Shown: positions 50,370 to 58,471, numbered from the stretch's first letter. The stretch: DNA of 64,000 bases from Marinobacter litoralis (GCF_016427555.1 NZ_JAELVS010000002.1:248001-312000); one strand, 5' to 3'. Made by a program: numbers and translations. The notes: a model not told the origin generated them from the letters alone.

Positions 50370-51107
50370 ATGCGTAAATTGATGATTGCTGTGGGTGGCT
50401 CTTTGGTACTTGCCGCTCCTTTGGCCAGCGCTGATGTAGTTGGTGCGGGTGCAAGTGTTAGCTACTGGAACTCGGATTTTTCCGGTGATGTGGTCAACAA
50501 AGGCGACGTTGTCGATATCGACAAAGACCTCAACATGAGCAGCGACGGCAACGCCAACTTTACCGCTAACTTTGAACACCCGATCCCGGTTCTGCCGAAC
50601 GTACGATTGAATTACACCGGTATTTCTCAGAGTGGTAGCGGCACCGTGGGTGTAGGGGCTTTTGACGGTATTTTGCCCGGCGCCGACGTTAAATCCGATC
50701 TCGACATCGAGCAGATCGACGCCACCTTCTATTACGAAGTGTTGGACAACTGGGTGAATCTTGATCTGGGCCTGACGGCTCGGAGTATGGACGCTGAGTT
50801 GATTGTCCGGGAAAAGATTGCGAATGGCCGAGTCAGTAAAACCGAAGTCGACGCAGTATTGCCTTTAGGCTACGCGTCCGTTCGCTTCGACCTACCGTTC
50901 ACCGGCGTATCCGTTGGTGGCGAAGGCAACGTGATTTCCTACAGCGGTGACTCTTTGTACGACGTTAATGTCTACGGTCAGTTTGATGTAGCTGTACTGC
51001 GCCTGCGCGCCGGCTACCGCGAGATGGCCATTGATTACGAAGACGACGATGATCGACTGGATGTGAAACTGTCCGGCCCGTTTGCAAGTATCGGCGTGGA
51101 CTTCTAA
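50370..51107 (+). CDS. TIGR04219-type outer-membrane beta-barrel protein
   Basis: A 245-aa predicted outer-membrane protein. It has a signal peptide (MRKLMIAVGGSLVLAAPLASA), amphipathic beta strands, and a C-terminal Phe after FASIGVDF, the usual barrel end. The overall pattern matches the TIGR04219 family (function unknown), whose members have GAGASVSYWNSDFSG at the start of the mature part. It is followed by its own terminator. Confidence 0.85.
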   Translation: MRKLMIAVGGSLVLAAPLASADVVGAGASVSYWNSDFSGDVVNKGDVVDIDKDLNMSSDGNANFTANFEHPIPVLPNVRLNYTGISQSGSGTVGVGAFDGILPGADVKSDLDIEQIDATFYYEVLDNWVNLDLGLTARSMDAELIVREKIANGRVSKTEVDAVLPLGYASVRFDLPFTGVSVGGEGNVISYSGDSLYDVNVYGQFDVAVLRLRAGYREMAIDYEDDDDRLDVKLSGPFASIGVDF

Positions 51108-51119
51108 GCAAGTTATAAA

Positions 51120-51143
51120 GGCGCCTTCGGGCGCCATTTTTTT
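51120..51143 (+). terminator. Terminator of the outer-membrane protein gene, TTCG loop
   Basis: GGCGCC (51120-51125), TTCG, GGCGCC (51130-51135), then ATTTTTTT. It lies 13 nt after the stop and just ahead of the epimerase gene's Shine-Dalgarno (GGAG, 51144-51147). Confidence 0.88.
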
Positions 51144-51155
51144 GGAGAACAGATT

Positions 51156-52163
51156 TTGAAAATCCTCGTAACGGGCACGGCCGGCTTTATCGGCTCACAC
51201 CTTGCTCATCGACTGCTGGATCGTGGCGACGAAGTGATCGGTGTGGACAACGTTAACGACTATTACGACGTCAACCTGAAGGAGGCGCGGCTGGCAAGGT
51301 TGCTGGATAAGCCGGGCTTCACTGAAGTACGCGAAGACGTGGCCAACCGTGAGGCAATGGAAGCGCTTTTTAAAAAGCACAAGCCCGAGCGGGTAGTTCA
51401 CTTGGCAGCGCAAGCTGGTGTTCGCTATTCCCTGGAAAACCCGCACGCGTATATAGACGCTAACTTGGTGGGCTTTACCAATATCCTGGAAGGTTGCCGT
51501 CATAACGACGTGAAGCATCTGGTGTATGCGTCCAGCAGTTCTGTGTACGGCGCTAACGAAACCATGCCGTTTTCCGTGCATGATAACGTGGACCACCCGT
51601 TGAGCTTGTACGCCGCCTCCAAGAAGGCCAATGAGCTGATGGCCCACACCTACAGCCATCTGTACAACATGCCGACCACCGGTTTGCGGTTCTTTACCGT
51701 ATACGGCCCCTGGGGCCGCCCGGACATGGCGCTGTTTATCTTCACGAAGAAAATTCTGGCGGGCGAGCCGATTGATGTATTCAACCACGGCCAGCATCGC
51801 CGCGATTTCACCTACATTGATGATATCGTGGAAGGTGTAATCCGTACGCTGGACCACGTGGCAGAGCCAAACACCGAATGGTCAGGCGCTCAGCCAGACC
51901 CCGGAACCAGCAAGGCGCCGTACCGCATCTACAACATCGGTAGCAACAACCCGGTAGAGCTGTCCCGTTTTATCGAGATTATCGAAGAGCGAGTGGGCAA
52001 GAAAGCGCAGAAGAACCTGCTACCGTTGCAGCCCGGCGACGTGCCGGCTACTTATGCCAATGTTGACGACCTGATCAATGATGTGGACTACAAGCCGTCA
52101 ACGCCGGTTGAAGAGGGCATTGCCAACTTCGTGGACTGGTATCGGGATTTCTACAAGGTCTGA
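51156..52163 (+). CDS. NAD-dependent epimerase, UDP-glucuronate 4-epimerase-like
   Basis: Short-chain dehydrogenase-type sugar-nucleotide epimerase, 335 aa. It has [18 protein letters not shown] (NAD binding), [25 protein letters not shown], catalytic Tyr-x3-Lys in [13 protein letters not shown], and [15 protein letters not shown]. The [12 protein letters not shown] segment is characteristic of UDP-glucuronate epimerases (UDP-galacturonate formation), which would use the Ugd product. The start is TTG 51156, with GGAG 8 nt upstream; no ATG lies nearby. A strong terminator follows. Confidence 0.88.
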   Translation: MKILVTGTAGFIGSHLAHRLLDRGDEVIGVDNVNDYYDVNLKEARLARLLDKPGFTEVREDVANREAMEALFKKHKPERVVHLAAQAGVRYSLENPHAYIDANLVGFTNILEGCRHNDVKHLVYASSSSVYGANETMPFSVHDNVDHPLSLYAASKKANELMAHTYSHLYNMPTTGLRFFTVYGPWGRPDMALFIFTKKILAGEPIDVFNHGQHRRDFTYIDDIVEGVIRTLDHVAEPNTEWSGAQPDPGTSKAPYRIYNIGSNNPVELSRFIEIIEERVGKKAQKNLLPLQPGDVPATYANVDDLINDVDYKPSTPVEEGIANFVDWYRDFYKV

Positions 52164-52186
52164 ATACGCCTCGAGTTCCCCAACAA

Positions 52187-52216
52187 AAAACGGCCGACAA
52201 TTATGTCGGCCGTTTT
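52187..52216. terminator. Terminator between the epimerase and VWA/PEP-CTERM genes
   Basis: Perfect 12-bp arms AAAACGGCCGAC (52187-52198) and GTCGGCCGTTTT (52205-52216) with a 6-nt loop. It ends convergent genes on both strands. Confidence 0.9.
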
Positions 52217-52235
52217 CGTAGGCTACCAGTTTTAT

Positions 52236-53060
52236 TTAAGCAGTAATTGCTTTGCGGCGCGCTCGGAGCCCGAGTCCCAACAAACCCAGGCCGATGAGAG
52301 CCAAAGAGGACGGCTCAGGCACCGAGGCGGATGGCTGACATGCCGGATCGGTTGGGTTGAGTTGGCAGAAATCCAGAGTTTCCTGCAGTTTTTTGTTTGC
52401 GAAGTCAGTGACGAACTGCTGAACGACGTTCTGGTCATTGGTGTTAAACAGGTTCAGGTCGAACACGGTGCCACCATGATCGGTAATCAGTTGCTGGTAG
52501 GAATTAATGGTGCTGGATCTTCTGAGCACGCCGTTGTACAGCGCGTTGTTGTTGGTCAGAAGCCCGTCGAGGATGGTTTCTGAGACCGCCTGACCACCGA
52601 CAGCTCCGCGTGAGACGAAGTCGCCATTGGAGGGCTCATCTGTCAGTATGATGATGTTCTTGACTGCATTACCGCGGAAAGAGAAAAGGTCGGTCTGGCC
52701 GTCCAGCGCATTTAGTGCAAAGGCGGTTGCGGTGTAGCCTGGTTCTGATCCACCGTTGGTCAATAGCCCTTGCGCTGCGGTCGAGAAGTTGGTGGCATCG
52801 GTGAAATCGGTGATCATTCTGGGGGCAGGTGATGCGCTTCCGTATCCTACTAAACCATACTGCGCATTAACCTGGCCAGTTCCCGTCAGTATGCTGGCAA
52901 ACAACCCGATGTTGTTCCGTAGGTTGGTTTGAACATTACCCATGGAGCCCGACTCATCTACAACAAATACGATGTCGCTGAGAATGGGGGCTGCATGCGC
53001 CGGCGATAGTGCTATGGATGCTCCCAGCAGGAGCCCTGAGAATAGTTTTTTTAGGTTCAT
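52236..53060 (-). CDS. Secreted von Willebrand A domain protein with PEP-CTERM sorting signal
   Basis: A 274-aa exported protein. It has a signal peptide (1-23, cleavage near HAAP), a VWA domain (about 28-225) with an intact MIDAS metal site (D35-E-S37-G-S39), and ILTDEPSNGD near residue 141. The C-terminal PEP-CTERM signal is VPEP at 247-250, a hydrophobic stretch (LALIGLGLLGLGL) and a basic end (RARRKA). PEP-CTERM proteins are processed by an exosortase and often need exopolysaccharide genes; none of these is in the window. A near-consensus sigma-54 promoter lies upstream at 53126-53141. Function of the VWA domain is unknown. Confidence 0.9.
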   Translation of the reverse strand: MNLKKLFSGLLLGASIALSPAHAAPILSDIVFVVDESGSMGNVQTNLRNNIGLFASILTGTGQVNAQYGLVGYGSASPAPRMITDFTDATNFSTAAQGLLTNGGSEPGYTATAFALNALDGQTDLFSFRGNAVKNIIILTDEPSNGDFVSRGAVGGQAVSETILDGLLTNNNALYNGVLRRSSTINSYQQLITDHGGTVFDLNLFNTNDQNVVQQFVTDFANKKLQETLDFCQLNPTDPACQPSASVPEPSSLALIGLGLLGLGLRARRKAITA

Positions 53061-53125
53061 GGTTGGATCCCTCGTTCCATTTTATTCGAAATCGCCCGTT
53101 ATGAGTTTGAGCGTAAGGGAGTACC

Positions 53126-53141
53126 AGCACGCCGCGTGCCA
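53126..53141 (-). promoter_or_regulatory. Sigma-54 (RpoN) promoter of the PEP-CTERM gene
   Basis: Minus strand TGGCACG, 4 bp, GTGCT: 11 of the 12 defined bases of the -24/-12 consensus TGGCACG-N4-TTGCW are matched. Predicted start near 53115, about 55 nt before the ATG at 53060. PrsK/PrsR, a sigma-54-activating two-component pair, is known to regulate PEP-CTERM genes in several bacteria. Confidence 0.7.
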
Positions 53142-53254
53142 TGTTTTTAGGGAACAATATTTTTATATTAAAACAGTATGTTACGAAGGTCTTGAAGCGG
53201 GTTTTGAGAATAAGTGTATAAAAAGCTGACAAGTTGAGGGATGAATTCTTGGTC

Positions 53255-54070
53255 TCAGGTGCTGACTGGCGGCGGCTCGCAGTCGAGGGCGTAGCGAACA
53301 GGATGCTTTTGGAGTGGGCAATCAAAGGCCAGATATTTGGCAACTAGCTGAAGTCCTGAGGAAGCTTTGGCGCCATAAATGCGATCACCCACAATCGGAT
53401 GTCCAACCGATGCGAGATGGCGCCGTATTTGGTGTTTTCTGCCAGTCTCTATCTTAACTTCAACGAGCGTAGTGTTTGTTTCAGGATCGGCTTTGATGGT
53501 CGTGACGTGGCTTACCGATGCTTTGCCATCAACTGGGGCGTCAATTGTCGTGTTCTTGGAGAGCAGCTGTCCGGTAACTCGTGCCCGATAAATTTTGATC
53601 ATGGCCCGGCTTGAAAACAGAGTAGAAAGAGCCGCTGCCGCCTTGCCATCGTGGGCAACCAGCATTAATCCTGCTGCGTCTGCATCCAGGCGGTGCACCA
53701 GAAAGCAGGCGCGGTTCAATTGTACTTCCGCGAGGCGCAGCAGGCTGCAATGATCTCCCCATTGGGAGCCTTGCGATAGCAGCCCATGGGGTTTATTCCA
53801 AACACTGTAGCGACCTTTGTCTTCAATAAGTGTTGGGTGTTCTGGTTCGCGGGCCAATACATTGTCATCATAAAACAGCTCAATGCGGGTTCCCGGTTTT
53901 AATTCCCGTTTAGCTTTTCGTAGTCGAACCCGTTTGCCCTTCTGCAACCACCAGCACGCTCCTTTCGCCATGGCATCCTTGATCCGCTGTTTAGGCAGAT
54001 CCGACGCCTCAGCCAGCGCGTCCACTGCGGTTTGAGGGACATTAACTGTGATATCAATCTGTTTGCGCAT
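53255..54070 (-). CDS. RluA-family pseudouridine synthase
   Basis: A 271-aa RNA pseudouridine synthase. The catalytic Asp is in HRLDADAAGLMLVA and other family blocks are KIYRARVTGQL, ETGRKHQIRRHLASVGHPIVGD and WNKPHGLLSQ. The N-terminal part (about 10-75) is an S4-like RNA-binding region. ATG 54070 is used because the upstream extension to 54175 lacks similarity. Which RNA is modified (RluA, RluC or another subgroup) cannot be told here. Confidence 0.88.
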   Translation of the reverse strand: MRKQIDITVNVPQTAVDALAEASDLPKQRIKDAMAKGACWWLQKGKRVRLRKAKRELKPGTRIELFYDDNVLAREPEHPTLIEDKGRYSVWNKPHGLLSQGSQWGDHCSLLRLAEVQLNRACFLVHRLDADAAGLMLVAHDGKAAAALSTLFSSRAMIKIYRARVTGQLLSKNTTIDAPVDGKASVSHVTTIKADPETNTTLVEVKIETGRKHQIRRHLASVGHPIVGDRIYGAKASSGLQLVAKYLAFDCPLQKHPVRYALDCEPPPVST

Positions 54071-54205
54071 CGGGTGACCTGCAGGGAGCGGTTGACGGAG
54101 CAATGGTACGAATCGACAGGGCGGCGGACAAGTGATTTCGCGCTGAGTTAACCAATTAGTGGGTAGGGTGTACACTCAGTAGAAACGCATAGAAGGAGAT
54201 TGGAG

Positions 54206-54382
54206 ATGCCGCTCATAGGATGGTTGTTCATTTTGGCCGCGTTTGCCTTGGTGGTTGGCAGCCTGTTATTTCTCAGGGACAGCGCTAATATGAAAATCCC
54301 GGAAGAGAAGCTGGAAAAAATCCGCGCTCGAAAAGCTCAGCTCGAGAAAGAAGAGCGAGAAGAGGAAAAGCGTGAGGGTTAG
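54206..54382 (+). CDS. DUF2897 family small membrane protein
   Basis: A 58-aa protein of the DUF2897 family: one N-terminal transmembrane helix (MPLIGWLFILAAFALVVGSL) followed by LRDSANMKIPEEKLEKIRAR and a Glu/Lys-rich cytoplasmic tail. ATG 54206 has AAGGAG with 7-nt spacing; a TTG at 54200 would add two residues. Divergent from the pseudouridine synthase gene. Function unknown. Confidence 0.85.
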   Translation: MPLIGWLFILAAFALVVGSLLFLRDSANMKIPEEKLEKIRARKAQLEKEEREEEKREG

Positions 54383-54384
54383 GC

Positions 54385-54546
54385 TCAGAATCCAGCCAGC
54401 AACACGTAATCCCGGGCGAAATAAAAAGCCCAGTCGTAATAGTAATACGGATCCAGGTATTTGGTTTGGAGCAACTCAGGGTGGTCCGAGATCACTGCCA
54501 GGGCCATTATTCCCGCTGCACAAGTACACTTTTTTCCGGTTCCCAC
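54385..54546 (-). CDS. Possible small aromatic-rich protein
   Basis: A 53-aa reading frame, unrecognised. It opens with GTG 54546, preceded by GAGGG at 8-nt spacing, and ends with TGA at 54385, 3 nt from the stop of the convergent DUF2897 gene. The product has a basic start with two Cys (GKKCTCAAGIMALAVI), a middle with HPELLQTKYL, and a strongly aromatic tail (DPYYYYDWAFYFARDY) ending LLAGF. A TAG stop four codons upstream rules out a longer form in this frame. The composition looks protein-like, but I see no family and cannot exclude a remnant of a larger gene. Confidence 0.4.
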   Translation of the reverse strand: MGTGKKCTCAAGIMALAVISDHPELLQTKYLDPYYYYDWAFYFARDYVLLAGF

Positions 54547-54783
54547 GCTGAATTCCCTCTAAGCGACACACCCATAGTCGTACGGTGTGTTTTGATTGTT
54601 TTCAGGTTTCAGTGCCTTCATTGGTAAGAATAGCCGACGATGGGTCGCCTACCATTTTTTATGTACAGTTTTTGTGCGTATTGGGAGGCTTTTCGGAATT
54701 GGTAATGGGTTAGTATCCGCTGTCCGCGGAGTTTGCCGGGGGGGAGGGCGAAGTGGAGGTCAATTCTCTATGGGGATGCCGGT
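54547..54783. other. Gap without a convincing gene
   Basis: About 240 bp between the small ORF and the XRE-cupin gene. It holds one hairpin, ACACACC (54566-54572) and GGTGTGT (54584-54590) with an 11-nt loop, and a short plus-strand frame (54596-54787) whose Gly/Arg-rich sequence does not look like a protein. Nothing else is recognised. Confidence 0.5.
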
Positions 54784-55416
54784 TTAGGTGGCTGGTTTCT
54801 CTTCGGCCATTCGGCGATCAGACATAACGGCAATGACTTCCGCTTCGGAGTCGCCTTCCGTTAGATACACATGGCCAATCTCGCTATTGAAATATGCCGT
54901 TTCGCGCTCGCCAAGGCTGATATGCTCACCGTTCTCAAACTGAATGCGGATGCGCCCCGATAGAACCATTGTGAATTCTTGCCCTGGATGGCGCACAAAA
55001 TCATCAAACTCGCTGAGCTCACGGGCGATGATGCGAGCGTACAGTGGCGTCATGCTGCGCCCTGGAAAGTCTCCAGCCATCATGTGATATTCATAGCTGC
55101 CGGTTCCATAGCCGGTTAATTCATCAATTCTATTCGTTACGACCGTAGGTTGTTCAGGGCAGAAGTGGTGATCCTCTGGGGAGAACAATCTCGAGAGGTC
55201 GATTTTCAGTGCGCGAGCGGCCGCGGCGAGTTTGTCATAGCTCACGGTTGCTTGCCCAAGCTCCATCTTGGAAAGCGTCGATAGGGCAACACCGCATTGT
55301 TCCGAAAGCTGCTTTAACGTGAGTCCCTGGCGTTTGCGATGTTCCCGCAGGCGCGCACCGACATCGGCTCTGTCGGCAAGAGAATGTGTGTGTTGGTGAT
55401 GGGGCAGTCTTGTCAT
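54784..55416 (-). CDS. XRE-family regulator with C-terminal cupin sensor
   Basis: A 210-aa regulator: an HTH_XRE domain at about 17-72 (VGARLREHRKRQGLTLKQLS, VALSTLSKMELGQATVSYDKL) and a cupin domain at about 115-200 (FVRHPGQEFTMVLSGRIRIQF, ERETAYFNSEIGHVYL). XRE-cupin regulators commonly control small-molecule catabolism. ATG 55416 is preferred over an upstream codon at 55461. It is divergent from ridA, with a dyad operator in between, so it probably controls the ridA-ykvI-dadA genes and itself. Confidence 0.88.
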   Translation of the reverse strand: MTRLPHHQHTHSLADRADVGARLREHRKRQGLTLKQLSEQCGVALSTLSKMELGQATVSYDKLAAAARALKIDLSRLFSPEDHHFCPEQPTVVTNRIDELTGYGTGSYEYHMMAGDFPGRSMTPLYARIIARELSEFDDFVRHPGQEFTMVLSGRIRIQFENGEHISLGERETAYFNSEIGHVYLTEGDSEAEVIAVMSDRRMAEEKPAT

Positions 55417-55442
55417 GAAAGATAGTTTATCTCGATTGCGCC

Positions 55443-55486
55443 TTGACTTTAAAGTTCTCATATCTGATATTCTCTGATTAGAGAAT
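55443..55486. promoter_or_regulatory. Divergent operator/promoter of the ridA module
   Basis: A perfect dyad ATTCTCT-GATT-AGAGAAT lies at 55469-55486, with an extra TTCTC half site at 55455-55459. A plus-strand TTGACT (55443-55448) and TATTCT (55468-55473, 19-bp spacing) suggest that the dyad covers the -10 region of the ridA promoter, as expected for a repressor site of the adjacent XRE-cupin protein. Confidence 0.55.
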
Positions 55487-55511
55487 TAATTCACCCGAGA
55501 GATCATAATCG

Positions 55512-55907
55512 ATGAGTTCAAGTCTAGTGCGTTACCCCAGTGAATTGCCCTTTCCGTTCTCCCGTGCCGTTCGTGCAGGTGGCTTTTTAATGCTTTCAGG
55601 GCAGATACCGATGACCGCTGCGGGAGAAGTCATTCAAGGCACTATTGAAGAGCAAACGGAAGCGGTGATGACCCGCATCGGTGAAACTCTGAAGCATTGT
55701 GGGGCGGATTACTCACAGGTAATTAAGGCGACTGTCTGGCTTTCCGATATGAGCCACTTTGCCGGTTTCAATGAGGTGTACAAGCGTTATTTTGAAGCCG
55801 GTCTGCCAGTGCGCTCGACCGTAACTGCTGGTCTGGCTCTGGGGGTCGATGTGGAGGTGGAGGTGCAGGCTTGGGTTGGAGAGGCCGAACAATCCAGAGA
55901 AGGCTGA
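55512..55907 (+). CDS. RidA family deaminase
   Basis: A 131-aa RidA/YjgF-type protein. Members hydrolyse reactive imines or enamines formed during amino-acid breakdown to ketoacids and ammonia. The GGFLMLSGQIPMTAAGEVI start, IKATVWLSDMSHFAGFNEVY and GLPVRSTVTAG (carboxylate-binding Arg) match the family. First gene of a unit with a YkvI-type transporter and a DadA-like oxidase, which produces imines, so a detoxifying role fits. Confidence 0.92.
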   Translation: MSSSLVRYPSELPFPFSRAVRAGGFLMLSGQIPMTAAGEVIQGTIEEQTEAVMTRIGETLKHCGADYSQVIKATVWLSDMSHFAGFNEVYKRYFEAGLPVRSTVTAGLALGVDVEVEVQAWVGEAEQSREG

Positions 55908-55949
55908 AACCTCGGCAACTACCATAACGACAAGAAGGAGTCGCAGGTT

Positions 55950-57035
55950 ATGAAAGAGATGTTCAAAATTGCGGGTGCTTTTGTAGGTGTCTTGGTCGGA
56001 GCGGGCTTTGCCTCTGGTCAGGAAATACTGGTTTTTTTCGTTAATTTTGGTCTCTGGGGCCTGGCTGGCACTCTATTGAGTGCGGCAGTATTCGTTTTTA
56101 TCGGCATGGCTCTGGCCGGTATGGGTAAGCGCTTGCAAGCAACATCCCATAAAGAAGTTGTTTACGGTATCTGTGGCCCCCATTTTGGCAAGATGGTTGA
56201 CGGTCTGATTACCTTTTTCATGTTCGCCGTGACAGTCGTGATGCTGGCTGGTGCCGGCGCTCTTCTTGATCAGCAGTTTGGTATACCTGTGTTAGTTGGC
56301 AGCGCACTCGCGACGATTCTGGTAGTGGCAATCGTATGCCTGGATATTCACCGGGTAATCGCTCTTATTGGCGCAATAACCCCCTTGCTGGTGCTGACAT
56401 CTTTCGGTGTGGCTGTCTATGCCATATATACTCGCGAAGCCGATATCGCGGCCATTGAGAGCCTGGCCTCCGCTCAAGTCGCCGGCGCTCAGTACTGGTG
56501 GCTTGGAGCTTTACTTTACGTATCGTATAACGTGGTTGCCGGGGTGCCGATTCTAGCGATTATGGGCGGCATGGCCAGCAACGAGCGAGGCGCGGCCTGG
56601 GGTGGATTGCTTGGAGGTTTAATTCTGGGAAGCCTGATGTTAATTCTCGGCCTAGGGTTGTTGTCGCGCTTAGGCACGGTGGCAGGTGCGGCAATGCCGA
56701 CACTGCTGCTGGTTGGCGAGGCCTCTCCGGTTTTGTCGACTTTCGTCGCTCTGGTGATCCTGGCAATGATTCTTAACACTGCGGTGGGTATGCTTTATTC
56801 GTTCATCGCCCGCTTCGTGCCCAAAGGTACCGGTGTTTTTCGGCTGGCCTCTGTCGGCACGGGTTTGGTTGCCTTTGTTTGCAGCTTGCTCGGGTTTGTC
56901 AGTCTGGTCGGAATGGTCTATCCGATATTCGGGTACCTCGGGTTCTTTCTTATAGCGTCCATAATGGTCGCATGGTTCCGACAGCGTTGGCAGGGTGTGC
57001 CTTGGCGCGAGACCATTAAACAAGGTGGGAAGTAA
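55950..57035 (+). CDS. YkvI family membrane transporter
   Basis: A 361-aa integral membrane protein with about ten helices, similar to the YkvI family of uncharacterised APC-type transporters. The N-terminus has GVLVGAGFASGQEILVFFVNFG, the family signature, and the LYVSYNVVAGVPILAIMGGM region resembles helix-break segments of amino-acid permeases. AAGGAG precedes ATG 55950. Its place between RidA and an amino-acid oxidase suggests import of an amino acid or amine; the substrate is unknown. Confidence 0.85.
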   Translation: MKEMFKIAGAFVGVLVGAGFASGQEILVFFVNFGLWGLAGTLLSAAVFVFIGMALAGMGKRLQATSHKEVVYGICGPHFGKMVDGLITFFMFAVTVVMLAGAGALLDQQFGIPVLVGSALATILVVAIVCLDIHRVIALIGAITPLLVLTSFGVAVYAIYTREADIAAIESLASAQVAGAQYWWLGALLYVSYNVVAGVPILAIMGGMASNERGAAWGGLLGGLILGSLMLILGLGLLSRLGTVAGAAMPTLLLVGEASPVLSTFVALVILAMILNTAVGMLYSFIARFVPKGTGVFRLASVGTGLVAFVCSLLGFVSLVGMVYPIFGYLGFFLIASIMVAWFRQRWQGVPWRETIKQGGK

Positions 57036-57040
57036 TTAGG

Positions 57041-58282
57041 ATGCCTCACGATATTGTCGTTCTGGGTGCTGGCATGGTTGGTGTTTCGGCCGCTTGGCAC
57101 TTGCAAGCCCGGGGACATCGGGTGACGCTGGTGGATCGCTGTGAGCCGGGTCGCGAAACATCGTTTGGTAATGCAGGTATTATTCAGAGTGAAGCGGTAC
57201 GTCCCTACGCCTTTCCTCGTGACCTGATGACGTTGGTGCGAGTGCTGCCCAATCGCCGCGTTGATATCCGCTATCGGCCGGGAGCGCTCGTTGAGTCTGC
57301 TGTACCTTTGTTGCAGTACTGGCGCAACTCGGCGCCTGACCGCTATGAGCGGCTCGTGCCTGAGTATGCAGCTTTGATCCGGCGCGCACAGTCCAGTCAT
57401 GCAGAGATGATCTCCGCAGCGAATGCAGACACGTTGATCCGCAAAGAGGGCTACCTGGAGGTTTTTCGCACGGTAAAGGCGTTTGAGGCTGCGTGTCAGG
57501 ATGCGGAGCAAATTGCTTCACGTTTTGGGGTTCGGTTTCGGGCGTTGGATGCCAAAGCGTTGCGGCGGATGGAGCCAGATCTTACTGAGCGGTTGGTCGG
57601 GGCGATCCATTGGATCGAACCCTGGACAGCGACAGACCCGGGTGCGCTAGTTGCGGCGTACGCAGAGTCCTTCAAAGCATTGGGCGGCCAACTCGTTCGT
57701 GGCTCGCTGCAAGAACTGAGTCGCAAGGGTGAAGGCTGGCAGGCGACGATCGATGGCAAGGATGTTGTCGCCCGGCAGGTCGTACTAGCAATGGGGCCAT
57801 GGTCAGCCCAGTGGTTGGCAAAGCAGGGCCCAGCCGTACCGCTGTTTGTCAAACGAGGGCATCACATGCATTACTCTCCCCGTGGCGGCGCAGTGTTAAC
57901 GCATTGGGTGTTGGATGCTGAGGTCGGGTACTTGTTGGCTCCGATGCGGGCGGGCATCCGGTTGACCACTGGCGCCGAGCTTACCGCCCAAGAGTCACCA
58001 CCGAGCTATCGCCAGTTGGCCGCTGCTGAAGCGGCGGCACGTGAGTTTTTTCCATTGGGCGATCGCCTCGACCCGAAGCCCTGGATGGGAGGAAGGCCTT
58101 GCACGCCGGACATGAAGCCGGTCATTGGTTCGGTAGCGGATTTGCCGGGGCTCTGGGTTGCCTTTGGTCATGGCCATCAGGGGTTTACTCTAGGCCCCAT
58201 TACCGGGAAACTGCTGGGTCAGATGATGGATGGCGAAACCCCTGATGTCGACATGGGGCCCTATCGGGTGGAGCGCTTTTAG
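57041..58282 (+). CDS. FAD-dependent oxidoreductase, D-amino-acid dehydrogenase-like
   Basis: A 413-aa DAO-family flavoprotein resembling DadA. It has the N-terminal FAD dinucleotide fold (IVVLGAGMVGVSAAWHLQA), SFGNAGIIQSEAVRPYAFP after it, an NEP-like middle, and the C-terminal GGRPCTPDMKPVIGS with FGHGHQGFTLGP, both typical of DadA-like amino-acid oxidoreductases. It would oxidise an amino acid to an imino acid, which the RidA encoded upstream could hydrolyse. Substrate chirality is not determined. Start 5 nt after the transporter stop. Confidence 0.88.
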   Translation: MPHDIVVLGAGMVGVSAAWHLQARGHRVTLVDRCEPGRETSFGNAGIIQSEAVRPYAFPRDLMTLVRVLPNRRVDIRYRPGALVESAVPLLQYWRNSAPDRYERLVPEYAALIRRAQSSHAEMISAANADTLIRKEGYLEVFRTVKAFEAACQDAEQIASRFGVRFRALDAKALRRMEPDLTERLVGAIHWIEPWTATDPGALVAAYAESFKALGGQLVRGSLQELSRKGEGWQATIDGKDVVARQVVLAMGPWSAQWLAKQGPAVPLFVKRGHHMHYSPRGGAVLTHWVLDAEVGYLLAPMRAGIRLTTGAELTAQESPPSYRQLAAAEAAAREFFPLGDRLDPKPWMGGRPCTPDMKPVIGSVADLPGLWVAFGHGHQGFTLGPITGKLLGQMMDGETPDVDMGPYRVERF

Positions 58283-58327
58283 CTTCAATAAACGAAATTA
58301 TGACAAGCGTAACGGCTAGAAAGCGCT
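58272..58327 (+). repeat. Imperfect inverted repeat after the DadA-like gene
   Basis: AGCGCTTTTAGC (58272-58283, across the stop codon) and GCTAGAAAGCGCT (58315-58327) pair with one bulged base and a 31-nt loop. A second small dyad ACTAGT-GGT-ACTAGT lies at 58375-58389. The remaining gap to the tRNA gene shows no gene. Confidence 0.45.
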
Positions 58328-58471
58328 CGGTGATCATGTCGCCAATGAATTGGATTGTTTTAGCTTGTTGGTTAACTAGTGGTACTAGTGTCCAGAGCGA
58401 TATGGTATGCGGGGGAGTTCGTGAGAAAACATCGAGATTGGGCTGCAGTAAATAACTCACTTATTGAAAAG

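Noticed and set aside
54596..54787. Short plus-strand frame between DUF2897 and the XRE-cupin gene
   Set aside because: Gly/Arg-rich without a ribosome site or family resemblance, and it runs into the 3' end of the convergent regulator gene.
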